Below are positions 1-10,620 of a DNA stretch of 64,000 nucleotides, piece by piece. Position numbers and translations under genes: made by a program. Numbering within the stretch: position 1 is the stretch's first letter; each line of letters starts with the position of its first letter. A model generated the notes under the pieces. That model saw only the letters and a program-made list of their open reading frames with translations, ran no database searches and was not told the origin of the DNA. This stretch comes from Cryptomeria japonica (Eukaryota; Streptophyta; Pinopsida; Cupressales; Cupressaceae): assembly GCF_030272615.1 (NCBI RefSeq), contig NW_026729296.1, positions 47,036 to 111,035 of the forward strand. Reading direction: 5' to 3'.

Positions 1-1535
1 CGATTACTAGCCAATATCAAAAACAACAATATCAGCAATAACATGAATACCATTACCGGTTCAATTGACATCAATGACAAAATGTGTTAATATAGCACTC
101 ATAGGGGGGGAGTGCTTCTCTTTTGATTATTCTTTAAAGATGAGGTGGTTTTTTAATATTTGGATTGGTCCTGTCAACACAAGTGGCATTGTCATATCTT
201 TGGTGGCAGCTAAGATTTTATATGCCTTGAAAGGTATCTCATTAATTATCAATGCTTTAAATTGGAATTGTGTTGATGATGGGATGTGGAAAGGCATTAT
301 TAGGAAATATGTTAATTTAATAAGTAGTCTTGTCACATTTGATTATTTGAGGCATGGTACCAAAAAAATCATTTCATGCCTTAACAATTGTCAACTTTAT
401 TTTTATGATCTTCATTCCTTCTCTCATGATGTGGTCAATTTCATTATGCTTAAGCACCTTAATATTATTAGGTTTTCCAGATTTTTCTACAAGATTAAGG
501 GAGAGAAAATGGTTGGTGTCATGAAACATTTGGAGCTAATAAATTGTGAAGAGTTGAAATAAAATGAAGATTTATGGGCCTTGTTCAAAAATGGTCTTGT
601 ACCCTTCTTCTATGCCATGGAAGGGTATAACCGCACCCTTACCACAAAATTCTGCAAAACTTGGCAGAAGGATGAGGTCTCAATTGGAAGCATTAGCTTT
701 AAAGTCACTCCTCAACTAATTGTGGAAGCAATGGGATTGCAATGTGAAGGCATAAGGGTTGTCAAGAAAAGTTCAAGGGACTATGAAGATTTTATCAATT
801 AATTTTTTGGAAAAAGGAGAGAAACCGATTAGACTTCAAAATGGGTATAATAGGTCTATTCTTCCTTTCCCTTATGCTCTAGTTAGCCACCATGTCATGC
901 ATTATTTTACCCTTGAAGAAAGCTATACCATTGTGCATGGTTACCATTTCCCCATATTAAGTCATATTAGGCATAAGGAGTTTATCAACATACCATATTA
1001 CCTATTTTACTCTCTCTACATTAATAGTGAGAAGGATGTGTCTCCTCCTCTACATCAAGGGTTGATATTTGCTTTGTACAAACATGTTTTTTCTTTGTCT
1101 CCCCATAATAGTAAGATGCTTACCTATAATGAAAACCTTGACAACCCTAGTATCTCTATCAAGATTGAGGTTATAGAAACTGAACCCCATACCCTAGAGA
1201 AACCTAAGGCTTCTAGCAAGAAAATAGGTAAAAATACCAAAATCTCCTCAAATGATGTTCTTAAAATTACATTGTTAAAAGCTACCATTGATGAATGAAA
1301 GACTCTGAGCTCTAAACTTGGTCAATCTAAAGTTAGGGAACTGGACTCTAAGACCTCCAAAGCTAAAAACATTAATATTGACTTAGAGGACCTTGACCTA
1401 GAAAAGATTGAGGAAGAAAACAACAAGAAGAGGATACCAAAACAGGAGATTGGTCCTGGTGGTCGTCGGTTGGTGAGACTTTAGGTAAAGAATAATAAAG
1501 AAATTTTAACTTTAAAGGAAGAGAAAAATGTGGAT

Positions 1536-1669
1536 TCTTAGCAAAATGGTCAGTTCCCCTTAGGATTCGTGACAAGGGACTAATCGTCTCCCATGCAATC
1601 CATATCTCTACAATTTGTATTTGGTGTTGATAGATCGGTCTTTTGACGCAACGTCAAGATGGGCCAACA
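1536..1669 (+). repeat. TRIM left LTR
   Basis: Direct copy of 1731-1866 with scattered substitutions. Both copies share the central segment around GATAGATCGRTCTTTTGACG. The start is mutated from TGTTGGC to TCTTAGC. Confidence 0.85.
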
Positions 1670-1730
1670 AATGGTATCAGGGTGTTGGGTCACAGGTTCA
1701 AATCCCCTCGGGTAATGCTAAGGGGGAGAT

Positions 1731-1866
1731 TGTTGGCAAAATGGTCAGCGCTCCCCTCGGGATTTGTGGCAACGGACTAACCACCTCCCGTGCGATCCAT
1801 ATCTCTACAGTTTGAATCAAGCGTTGATAGATCGATCTTTTGACGCAACAACAAGCTGGGCCAACA
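1731..1866 (+). repeat. TRIM right LTR
   Basis: Begins TGTTGGCAAAATGG right after the polypurine tract and ends GGCCAACA right before the TGGAT duplication. Confidence 0.85.
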
Positions 1867-1973
1867 TGGATATCCCCTCAAAAGAAGAATTTCTGCCTAA
1901 AATAGTCAACAATAGTGAGGAGTCAGAGTTCAAGGATAACAGTTGGTGCAGGGCACCTGTGGTAATAGGATAG

Positions 1974-3778
1974 TTCTCGTTTAATTGTTTGTAATAATTT
2001 GAGTTTGATCATTTTCGATCATCTCTCTCCTATTGTGTGGTCATGACTACCTACAACATGCTTATAAGCTGTGGAGTCTTAGTCCACAAGGATTTTGGTT
2101 TGTTTTTGTTGTAATAACGGGAATAAGTGAATTAGTCCATTTGTCCATTTCTTGTATGGTCAAGAGTTTTATTGGTATTTCTATAAGCCAATAACTCTTA
2201 GTCCATTGGACTTTGGTTGTGCTTTGTTAATGCTGTTACTAGGTTAGCGGAGATTGTTTATTACATCTTTGTCGGTTCAGTTGTATCAACGACCCCAACT
2301 GGTTTGCACCGGTTGGGTGTCTGTTGCTGTATATAACAGTGTGTCCAACTAATGGTTGGAACGGAAGTCTGCGAAGCAAAGGAAATACAAACAAAAACAA
2401 TAGTTTCGAAGAAAGTCTCCTTTATGTTTTTCATGATTCTTTCTGCAGTTCAGTCATCTTGAACAAAACAGGGTTCGAAGTAGTGGAATGTGGAACAAGT
2501 GCGAAACAGATGTAAAAGCAGTTTAGACGGGTTCACATTCAAAATCTGTAAGCGATTTGAATGCATTGTTTCGTTTAAATAAAAAAACTCTTTGTTCGTT
2601 TTCGGTTTGGAGTGCACTGTGAATGTATTTTCTGCGACAAACACAGAGGCTTAATCATGTAACTGCGATTAGATTGTAATTTGTATAAACAAAAGTTCGG
2701 TTAAACTGATTAGCAGAAACTGTATGATCACATTGCTATGCAACTCAATTCTAAACTGTTTTTCCTCCGCGGGAGTCATAATGCCGACTGGCGAAGAGCA
2801 GTTTAGGGCGAACATCTCTAATGCTTTCAATGCTCGAAATTGTTGAAATGATAAATGCTTCAAAGACAATGTTTAACTGAGTTAAACCAAACAACATTGT
2901 TACATCTGGGTTATCGCCTCTATTTATTGAGTTAAAACCGTTGATCTAGTGTGCCCTAGCCGTACGGTAAATGACTGTGTTAAACTCAAACCCGAAATAG
3001 TTTAAAATTGTTCGGTAACAGTTGGAGTTGTGTCATTATGGTTATCGCTCAAGTGTGTATGTGCAGTAAACAAATTCTGAAGACCGTGATATTGATGTGG
3101 GTCTAGTGGACTGAGTGTTAACAGGATTGTTGCAACAGTTTATGTTGAAACAAGTTTTGGAATGTGAATCGATCCAAAACGTGAAGGGATTGCTTGGAAA
3201 CCAATAATCAAATACCATAATCGAAAGTTTGAACCAGAAAGACTGTTTAAATTAAAACCCCTGTTTATGGCACAGAATTAACACCTTACATTGGCATCGG
3301 GTTCCAAAGCTTGACAAACCAGTCGAAGCCTAAACTAGCCTGATCAGCTAGGGGATTGGGATTCCTGAGTGTAAACAAGTTTTGTTGAATTTTGATGTCA
3401 TCTAAGTATGTTACAAACAGAACGGGGGGAAATGAATCAAAACAAGTGTATTTGGGAATAAACCACAATATGCGTGTGCAGTTGGAAAACCAGTAAGATT
3501 TTAAAACTCAAAAGTTCAACAGTAATACATGTTTAGAGAACTGTAGACCTCAACAAGAACAGAACTTGACAAATATCTTTCCGGAGTTAGTGGACTAGCA
3601 TCTGAACATGTTAAAATTCAGATTTGTGTCGAACTAGTGGATTATTGTTTTTATTGATTAAGAATTCAATTTGTGATGATTTTAACGAACATTGCATTTC
3701 CTTTTATTCATCAAAGAAGAACAGTCTGGATTTCTTATTGAATATCACAGTATTTGTTTGGGCTAACCAAGCTTAGCG
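1974..3778 (+). other. Non-coding stretch, possibly an old LTR
   Basis: No gene is seen. It directly follows the end of the degraded ORF, as a 3' LTR would. It has a TATA-like box (GTATATAAC, near 2331) followed by leader-like sequence. Near 3287 it reads CACCTTACATTGGCATCGGG, which resembles an LTR end followed by a decayed primer site. I could not fix both ends or find a target duplication, so the LTR reading is only an inference. Confidence 0.3.
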
Positions 3779-3799
3779 TTGTAGCGCTCTGCATCAACA

Positions 3800-4270
3800 G
3801 TGCTCCTAAAGAGGAAAGAAAGGAAGTGAGTGAGGATAATCCTATCTTTGAAGATGATGATATTGAGGAGGCCCATGTCAATTAGGATACTGATTTTATT
3901 GTTGACAAATATGACTCTAGGAATGAGACTCTTGATGAGCTTCAACGTAATGATAAGAAGAATGATTTGGAGGCCAACCTTAAAGTTTAGGTGGTTTACA
4001 TGTAGGTTAGGTTGAAAGGTGTTAAATCCAAACTTGAGGATTACATAGCAACTAAGATACAAATGGAGAAGGCAATCAATTGTCTTATTTTGAATACTGA
4101 TGGGATCACACATAGGACAGTGATGGGTGTGATTTCAAAATAGAGCAAGATAAACAATAGGATCAAGAAAAATGAAGGACACCAAGGGGACAACTTGGAA
4201 GACACTCAAGACAACAATCCCTCACTTGGCGATTTTAAGGAGAACCTACAAAAGTTGGTAAAAAATTAGG
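3800..4270 (+). pseudogene. Degraded coiled-coil ORF fragment
   Basis: The plus frame through this stretch reads as acidic, lysine-rich protein (EVSEDNPIFEDDDIEEAHV, then a KSKLEDYIATKIQMEKAIN patch) broken by several stops. The composition matches the C-terminal, coiled-coil part of the retroelement ORF family seen at 65-1973 and at 57.5-60.6 kb. It may be the tail of the same or a second copy. The minus-strand open frame over the same bases has no recognisable character. Confidence 0.35.
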
Positions 4271-6289
4271 GATTTATCTCTAACCCCAATAATTAGGTTT
4301 GTTGTCTTCTTAAGAACTTATGTTGGCTTGTGTGCCTCCTTATGATTATGACTCATAAGTTTAGTGTTAGTTATAGTATAATGTCTATGGTAATGAACTC
4401 TAACTAGACAGTTGATACTTCAACGGTTTGTGGTTATATTTGTTTAGCTTGTTGGGGAGGGGGGGGGGGTTGTTTGATGTTTCTAGTAGTTTTTGGGCTA
4501 GTTGCTATTTTGGGCTGATGTTCTAAACTAATTTGTTGTTTATGGAATCAAATCCCTTCCCTTACTTATATAATCAAAAATATTATGAGTTAATAATATA
4601 TACTAGCAAGTGATAAAATAGATTAGTCAACACCTTAAGAATTTGAACATGCTATTATATAAAAATGAATATATACCTTTAATTACCAATATAGAAGAAA
4701 CTAATCACTCGTCTTCTCTATAATGGTTCATGGTTAAGGTTTTATATTATTTCTTAGCCCTAAATAAACTTTCACCCTTAATAAGGGTTCTAAAGACTCA
4801 ATTAAACATACTTTTAATCTTTATTAAGTTCATAGGTGATACAATATTTTTAATTATTTATATTTACAGAAAGAAATTAATGATATTAATTTTGATGAGA
4901 TATTGACTATTGAATCTAATAATTGATATACTATAGCATGTCCTTTTTACTTGAGCTGATCATATTATTAACCAATATCAAAACTTGGGTTTTCATTCAG
5001 ACAAGGATGTCTTATTTGACATATCTTGTAGTAAATGAATATTATAATATTACTACTCTTGGTTATATACTTACTCAATTGGTATCAATGCAAATATAGT
5101 GACAAATCTTCTTACTATTTAAGAACCATCAACTATGTGATTCATTTAAATAATTTCTTACCATTTAAAAGCAATAAAAGTTAAGATAAGCTTGTCTTAG
5201 AATAAGAGAATCATATATATAACCCATTATGTTCTACAATATAATAATAATCAAAACTTTGTACCTCCTATACCTATCACAATTTCATTTAAAACTTGAA
5301 GCAATAATCATAATACTAAAATAAATTAAAGCTATAACTCATTGTTTCAATATAATGTCTTAAAATAACTCTCCTACTACAACTTTCCTGAAAACATTGA
5401 GTCAAATATAAGATACTAACTAAATAGCTCTCTACACAATCTTTAATAATAATAAGCAGACAATGAACAAAGAAGAATATATATTTCAAAAGATATATAA
5501 TACTTCAATTCTTGAATGAACACAAGGTACATTATGAATCAACATAGTTTAAAGCCAAAGAACCACAATTTGAAAACCAAATGATGTAGGAATGTTCTCT
5601 ATCACAAAAAAAAAAAAAAAAAAAAGTAGGTTCCATGTCAAACTTAGGTAAGTCTAGTCATGCCAATTTAACTGGATAGATAGCTTGGTGCATTAGTGGA
5701 AAAGAGCCAATTTATCCCATGTCTTAGACAATTATGAACATCACGAAAGATTTCTATCAAACAATTCACGTGCCTCAAAACTTCTTTAGTTATTGAATGT
5801 ATTTAATATTTTGTTAGGACTTCTTTTAATCAAATAATTGATACAGATTCAATCTAAGAAAAAATTAAATTTAAGTTTTCTATCTTTTGGATAATTGTTT
5901 TTATTAAAATAAGCAATAAAACAAGGGCATCGGTATTGTATACAAACAACCCATAGGTGGCAAAAAGAGGACACCACTAATGTGGCTCCAAAACGGCTGA
6001 CTAACCTTAGTGTTATACACACATCCGAAAAATGAAAGACGCAACTAGTTTTGCTGAGAACAACCGAGATTTGTAATTTTTGACTTACCCTCGTGTTATG
6101 CAAAAATCATGGTGTTTTTCGAGCTAGATTAGCTACCACCACAAAAAGAAGGCAACAGAACAAGAGTGCTGACACTGTACAATTTTAGGTCAAATAGGCC
6201 AATAACAATAGGTCAAAGGACCATCGCTAAAAGGCTTATCAAACCAACAACAGGACAATAGCAAAAAGATATGAACCCAACTCAAGTGT
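4271..6289. other. AT-rich spacer
   Basis: No gene recognised. It contains an 11-base G run at 4459-4469 and a 20-base poly(A) run at 5606-5625. The poly(A) could be the tail of a retroposed sequence, but no body or duplication was identified. Confidence 0.5.
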
Positions 6290-7110
6290 GGGGAGAATCA
6301 CCCCCAACCCAACACAAATTTTAGGAAGGGGGTACAAACAACAATCCAGATAATACTATTACTAGGGACATCATTGCCAATAAGATCAAGTGGGGAAACC
6401 CCCTTAGAAAAGTCATCCACACCTGTAGCAAATTGTTGTTGCAAAACAACACTTGGAGTAGATTCACCAAGAGCATACAATTGCTCCATAATAGGAGCAA
6501 TAGGAGAAGAAATTGAAATGCCAAAGGGGGTCACACTAGTAGCATCCATGGGGCCCTACAAAGGCCACAATAGTAGTAGGAGGCACAACCTCATCCTGGG
6601 AGGAGTTCACATCAACATTTGAAGAGTCATTAGAATCAAAAGTCTTGATAGTCAAGTGATCAACACTGACATCTTTCCACTACGTAGCAACACCTTTACG
6701 GTGAGAGAGAGAACAATGTGAAGCTAAGTGACCAATTGAGAAACATCTATGACAACAAAAGGAAAGGCCTTCATAACCAGTAACCAAAGGTTTTCAAGAA
6801 TCACTAAATTAACAATGAAGATCAAGAAGGGAAGGCCAAAGCCCCACAAATATGCACACCAACCCACAACATTGGTAAGAAGCAACATTCTCCACCACAT
6901 CTTAACCACAAACCACCATAGGAGAAGTCTTGGCACAAGGAAGAAGGTGAGATTTCCCCTTGGAAGGAAGAGTAGCAACAGATCTAGCAACATAAGCGAT
7001 GCTCCGCTCACCAAAAGGTCCAAGAGGGACACTAGCACTCACATTAACCCTAACGGGACCACCAACATCAGAGGCAATACCAGGCCCACCAGCAGCTGAG
7101 GAGGTAAGAT
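6290..7110 (-). pseudogene. LINE ORF1-like remnant with CCHC zinc knuckle
   Basis: Read on the minus strand, the segment near 6715-6765 encodes a C-x2-C-x4-H-x4-C zinc knuckle (CHRCFSIGHLASHC) preceded by YEGLSFC. That arrangement is known from the DUF4283 plus zf-CCHC_4 ORF1 proteins of plant LINE-1 elements. Upstream residues (7038 down to 6770) read as a hydrophobic, tryptophan-rich DUF4283-like stretch in a different frame. Downstream (6549 to 6298) is a Ser/Pro-type tail. Frameshifts and stops separate these parts, so the copy is dead. No endonuclease or reverse transcriptase is seen nearby. It could instead be a retrotransposon gag, but the YE-x-L before the knuckle favours LINE ORF1. 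Confidence 0.5.
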
Positions 7111-7639
7111 AAAGATTAGGGTTATAGTTTAATTAATGTTATAAATCAATTAAGATTATGTTTAGGGTTTAATTATGGTTATGGTAAAATTAAAATTACA
7201 TTTATATATATGGTGTGATAAAGATTCACTTAGACTTCTATTTGTGTTAAATAAAATAATTGAAATATATCTCTTGAAGTTTTTTGGCATTCTCTAAATA
7301 TAGGTGTCATTTTTTCAAATGGTCATATTCTACACATGCTTACATAATAAAATTCAACAAACTTCAAGTGATAGCAACATGACTTTAATCGTATGAAAAA
7401 AACTAATGCAACACTTGTAGAAGGCTTTATGGAATAAAATATTAAAATACAATTTTATAGCCATGATGTTGTCAAAGGTAAAAACAATATTTCATTGTAC
7501 AATTCTACTAAATGCACTTTAATTTGTTATGACAATAATATTTATAGCTCAAGCACCCATGAGAAGTATTTGGATGTTCAAATAAGGAAACTTATTTATG
7601 CATTCAAAAGTCTAAAATGATGAAGGATGTGCAAAACTC

Positions 7640-8265
7640 AAGGAAAAAACTAATTTATATTTCAAGTGATTGTTTGTTTGGCTTTCTTGAAAGTCATATT
7701 CCATGTATACTTTCACCTATTCCATGTATACTTTCATAGTAAAATCCATCATGTTTTTGTATATTCATATGTCATGAACTCTTTGAAGCGATAATAACAT
7801 GGTGTTAACTACGTAGTAAAACCTAACACAAAATTCATAAAAGGCTTTATGACTAAGTGAAATCCCAAAAAACAATATTCTAGCTCCATGATGTTGTCAA
7901 AGGCTTTGGGAATTGTACAAGTGATTCATAGGCATGCTTATAACTACATATTAATACATTCAAAATCAGAATTACAAACAATTTGATAGAAAAAATGGTG
8001 AGGTGAGTAGTGGAGTACTAGCCTTTTTGTATTTTTTCTTTTGCTTATAAGAAATTGTGGGTGGTAGTGGAGTACTCACTTTTTTTAAGGTTTCTATTTT
8101 TTAACATAACAAATTGTGAATATTATAGTTTTCTTTTTTATATATTTTTATGCCACAACTTAAAAATTGTTGAATCTACCTCTTACCCAAAAAATCTCAT
8201 TTCACTAACTTCAAGATTATTAAAAATGTCAATATTTGAAAACACAACATTCATTACATAAATAA
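7640..8265 (+). repeat. Diverged direct repeat, copy A
   Basis: About 600 bp sharing a series of landmarks in the same order with 9700-10285: GATTGTTTGTT, AACATGGT...CTACGTAG, ACTACATATTAAT/ATTACATATTAAT, GAAATTGTGG...TAGTGGAGTACT, and TTGTTGAATC...CCTCTTACC. Part of the same pattern is also seen at 7320-7470. No ORF and no clear ends were found, so it is an unclassified old repeat. Confidence 0.55.
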
Positions 8266-8529
8266 ACTTTAGTAAAATAAAAGCATTGAAATCATTCTTG
8301 CATTTTAATAAGCATTACAAGAAAATAATAGAATTGAATAAAAATTTGATAGAAAAAAGATGAAAGCCTATCATTTAATTTAGTCAAGACCAATCAAAAC
8401 ATAAGACAAATCATTCATATGTTTTTTTTAAAGATTAATAATAAAATATATTTCTCAAACTTTGAATAAAAAAAAACTTTTAATTTCTTTGCTTCAACTT
8501 TATCATCTGTCTTTTATTCACGTACAAGA

Positions 8530-8760
8530 ATCATTGTGGACCAAAACTTTTCTTTACCTCAATTTTATTATCTATTTTCTTTTAATGTGTATCATGTAAA
8601 TTTCAATATTGTTATAGATCCAACCTTTTCTTTAGTTGAACTTTATTATCTTTTTTCTTTAAATGTGTACCATATAAATTTCAATATAATTGTAGACCCA
8701 CCATTTTTTTTCTTCAATTTTATATTATCTATTTCCTTTAAACACTTATGACTTCTATAC
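8530..8760 (+). repeat. Minisatellite, ~90 bp unit, about three copies
   Basis: Successive units share ATTGTxGAxCCAxxxTTTTCTTT, TTTATTATCT and AATGTGTAxCATxTAAATTT. A single related unit stands at about 9370-9450. The open reading frame over it merely reflects the repeat. Confidence 0.55.
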
Positions 8761-9699
8761 GCATATAATTTCGTTATTTGATATATTTTTTATTTCTCCA
8801 ATACTCAATAATATGCCCACTTTCTCAAAAATCAAGCATTGAAAATTTATAAAATATGTACAACAAACTCCAATTGACTCTAGTTTTATTTGATCATATT
8901 TAGGTTTATATTTTATTTATTTCAAAAAAAATAATCTGCTTTCACAAAGTTCAATTGTCATAAATCTTTCAACTTTCTTGTTAATTTTTTATTAATTGTA
9001 TAAATTTGTCTTTAACATTTTGTTGTATCTTGAATTTTATTATTTATGTTTTTTGAATTTCTATTTGATAACAAATAAATCCTTTAATCTAACCTCATCC
9101 TTTGTGAACTTTCTTTTTGCTAGTTGATGGCATTCCTTGGATCACTATTGCAATAAACAATAGTATTATATTTAAATAATAATAATAAAAAATATATAAA
9201 AAAATAAAAATAAATATAGTACTTTCATTCTATTGAGCAATTAACTTAATTTCAAAATTCTATTGATTAGTTATTAATTAGTTGATTTTTTAAATTCATA
9301 AAATTTTGTGATATTTCAAGAAAGAAAATGTATGGAATGAGGGTCTCCATCAAGCATTAAATAATAGTTCCTTTGTATTACTTAAACTTTATTATCTATT
9401 TCCTCCTAGATGAGTACCATGTAAATTTTAGATCTATTGTATACCCACTTTTATTTTAAATACCTTTTCTTTTGGCATTTAAAAGTTCTGGAATACTCAT
9501 TTACATGAAGAATTTCAAGCTTCAATTGTATAGTAGCAATCTCGTAGTATACAATGCTTCTAAATGTCATTTCCTTTGTTATTAAAAATAAATTTACAGC
9601 TATAGCAACCATGCGAAATAAATACATAACAACACTAGTTCTATTCAAATAAGGAAATTAGTCTACAATATACAAGTGATGGAGTCCACAAAAATTTAG

Positions 9700-10285
9700 G
9701 AAAAATGTTTTTTCTGTTTGAAGTGATTGTTTGTTGGGCTTTTTAAAGGAGTATTTTTTTATGCATGCTTTTATAGTAAAAATCCATAAAGGGCATATAG
9801 ATTCAAAGTCCATCAAATTTGAAGCGATAACATGGTCTTATCTACGTAGCAAAATCTGACAGAACTCTCTTAGAAGGTTTTATGGAATGAATATTGTCAG
9901 AAGGTTTTGAGAAATATACAAGAGATTCAATGGTAGGATTATAATTACATATTAATTCATTCAAAATTACAATTACAAAAAAAAAATATAGAAAATATAG
10001 TGAGATTGGTAGTGAAGTACTAACTATTGTAGTTATAAAGTTTTGTCTACATGAAATTGTGGATAGTAGTGGAGTACTTACTTTCTATAGTTCTAATTTT
10101 CTTACAAAAGATATTATTGATAATCTTTTATTTTATTTTTTAATATATTTTATGTCAACCTATCGATAAACATCTCTCTACAATTGTTGAATCCTCCCTC
10201 TTACCAACTAAATGTCATTTCAATAACATTAAGATTATGAAAAATGTTGCCATTTGAAGACATGATATTCAATGCACAAATATCA
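9700..10285 (+). repeat. Diverged direct repeat, copy B
   Basis: Partner of 7640-8265, with the same landmark order and small indels. It ends about 340 bp upstream of the receptor kinase start codon, so it may form part of that gene's promoter region. Confidence 0.55.
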
Positions 10286-10620
10286 TATAAATACCTACAA
10301 CAAGACATTGACTACCTTTTCATTGTTTTGATTTATGTTTTGATGTTAAATATTTTTTATTAAGATAAGCAGGGTTTTGAAAGGTCCAGAACCTTTTACA
10401 AAGATAAAAATATAGTATTAAGTGCAGTGAAATACCAAGAACAAGGAGACAACAAAAACAGAATCTAAAACATCAACAAAACAACAAACCTTGAAAAGAA
10501 ATTAAAAGAAGAAAAAAACAGCCATTCAATAATCTGCACTCATATCTTTTTTCTCAAATACCAAACATTGAAGATCAATCACAGATTGGTGGGTTGGAAA
10601 GCAATCCCATTGTAATTGGA

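Larger units (their letters stand above)
1536..1866 (+). mobile_element. TRIM: miniature LTR retrotransposon
   Basis: Two direct terminal repeats of 134 and 136 bp flank only 61 bp of internal DNA. The second LTR begins TGTTGGC and ends GGCCAACA, so the ends form a short inverted repeat as in copia-type LTRs. The first LTR has a decayed start (TCTTAGC). Immediately after LTR1 is TGGTATCAGGG (1672-1682), close to the initiator-Met tRNA primer site TGGTATCAGAGC. Immediately before LTR2 is the purine tract AAGGGGGAGAT (about 1720-1730). The element is flanked by TGGAT at 1531-1535 and 1867-1871. It has no coding capacity, so it must have been mobilised in trans. Confidence 0.88.
65..1973 (+). 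pseudogene. Degraded retroelement ORF (shared domain with the copia-like ORF2), split by a TRIM
   Basis: The conceptual protein runs in one frame from about 65 to 800, shifts frame near 780-800, continues to about 1530, and resumes after the TRIM insertion at 1872, ending at the stop near 1973. Joining the flanks of the TRIM keeps the frame, so the TRIM landed in this ORF. In-frame stops lie near 560, 1296 and 1482. The stretch around 690-760 (VTPQLIVEAMGL, then a GIRVVKK-like patch) resembles the ITLEAIHSIIGLWNIGE patch in the minus-strand ORF at 57.5-60.6 kb, so I infer the same family of retrotransposon accessory protein. The C-terminal part is charged, acidic and basic, and coiled-coil-like. 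I recognise no protease, reverse transcriptase or integrase. The 5' end lies outside the window or is lost. Confidence 0.55.

Noticed and set aside
1672-1720. tRNA-like B box (GGTTCAAATCCCC) suggesting a SINE
   Set aside because: The segment is the internal part of the TRIM between primer site and purine tract; the flanking LTRs and TSD explain it better.
3763-4113. 116-residue minus-strand ORF
   Set aside because: Antisense to an acidic, lysine-rich plus-strand remnant; low-complexity Ile/Leu-rich product.
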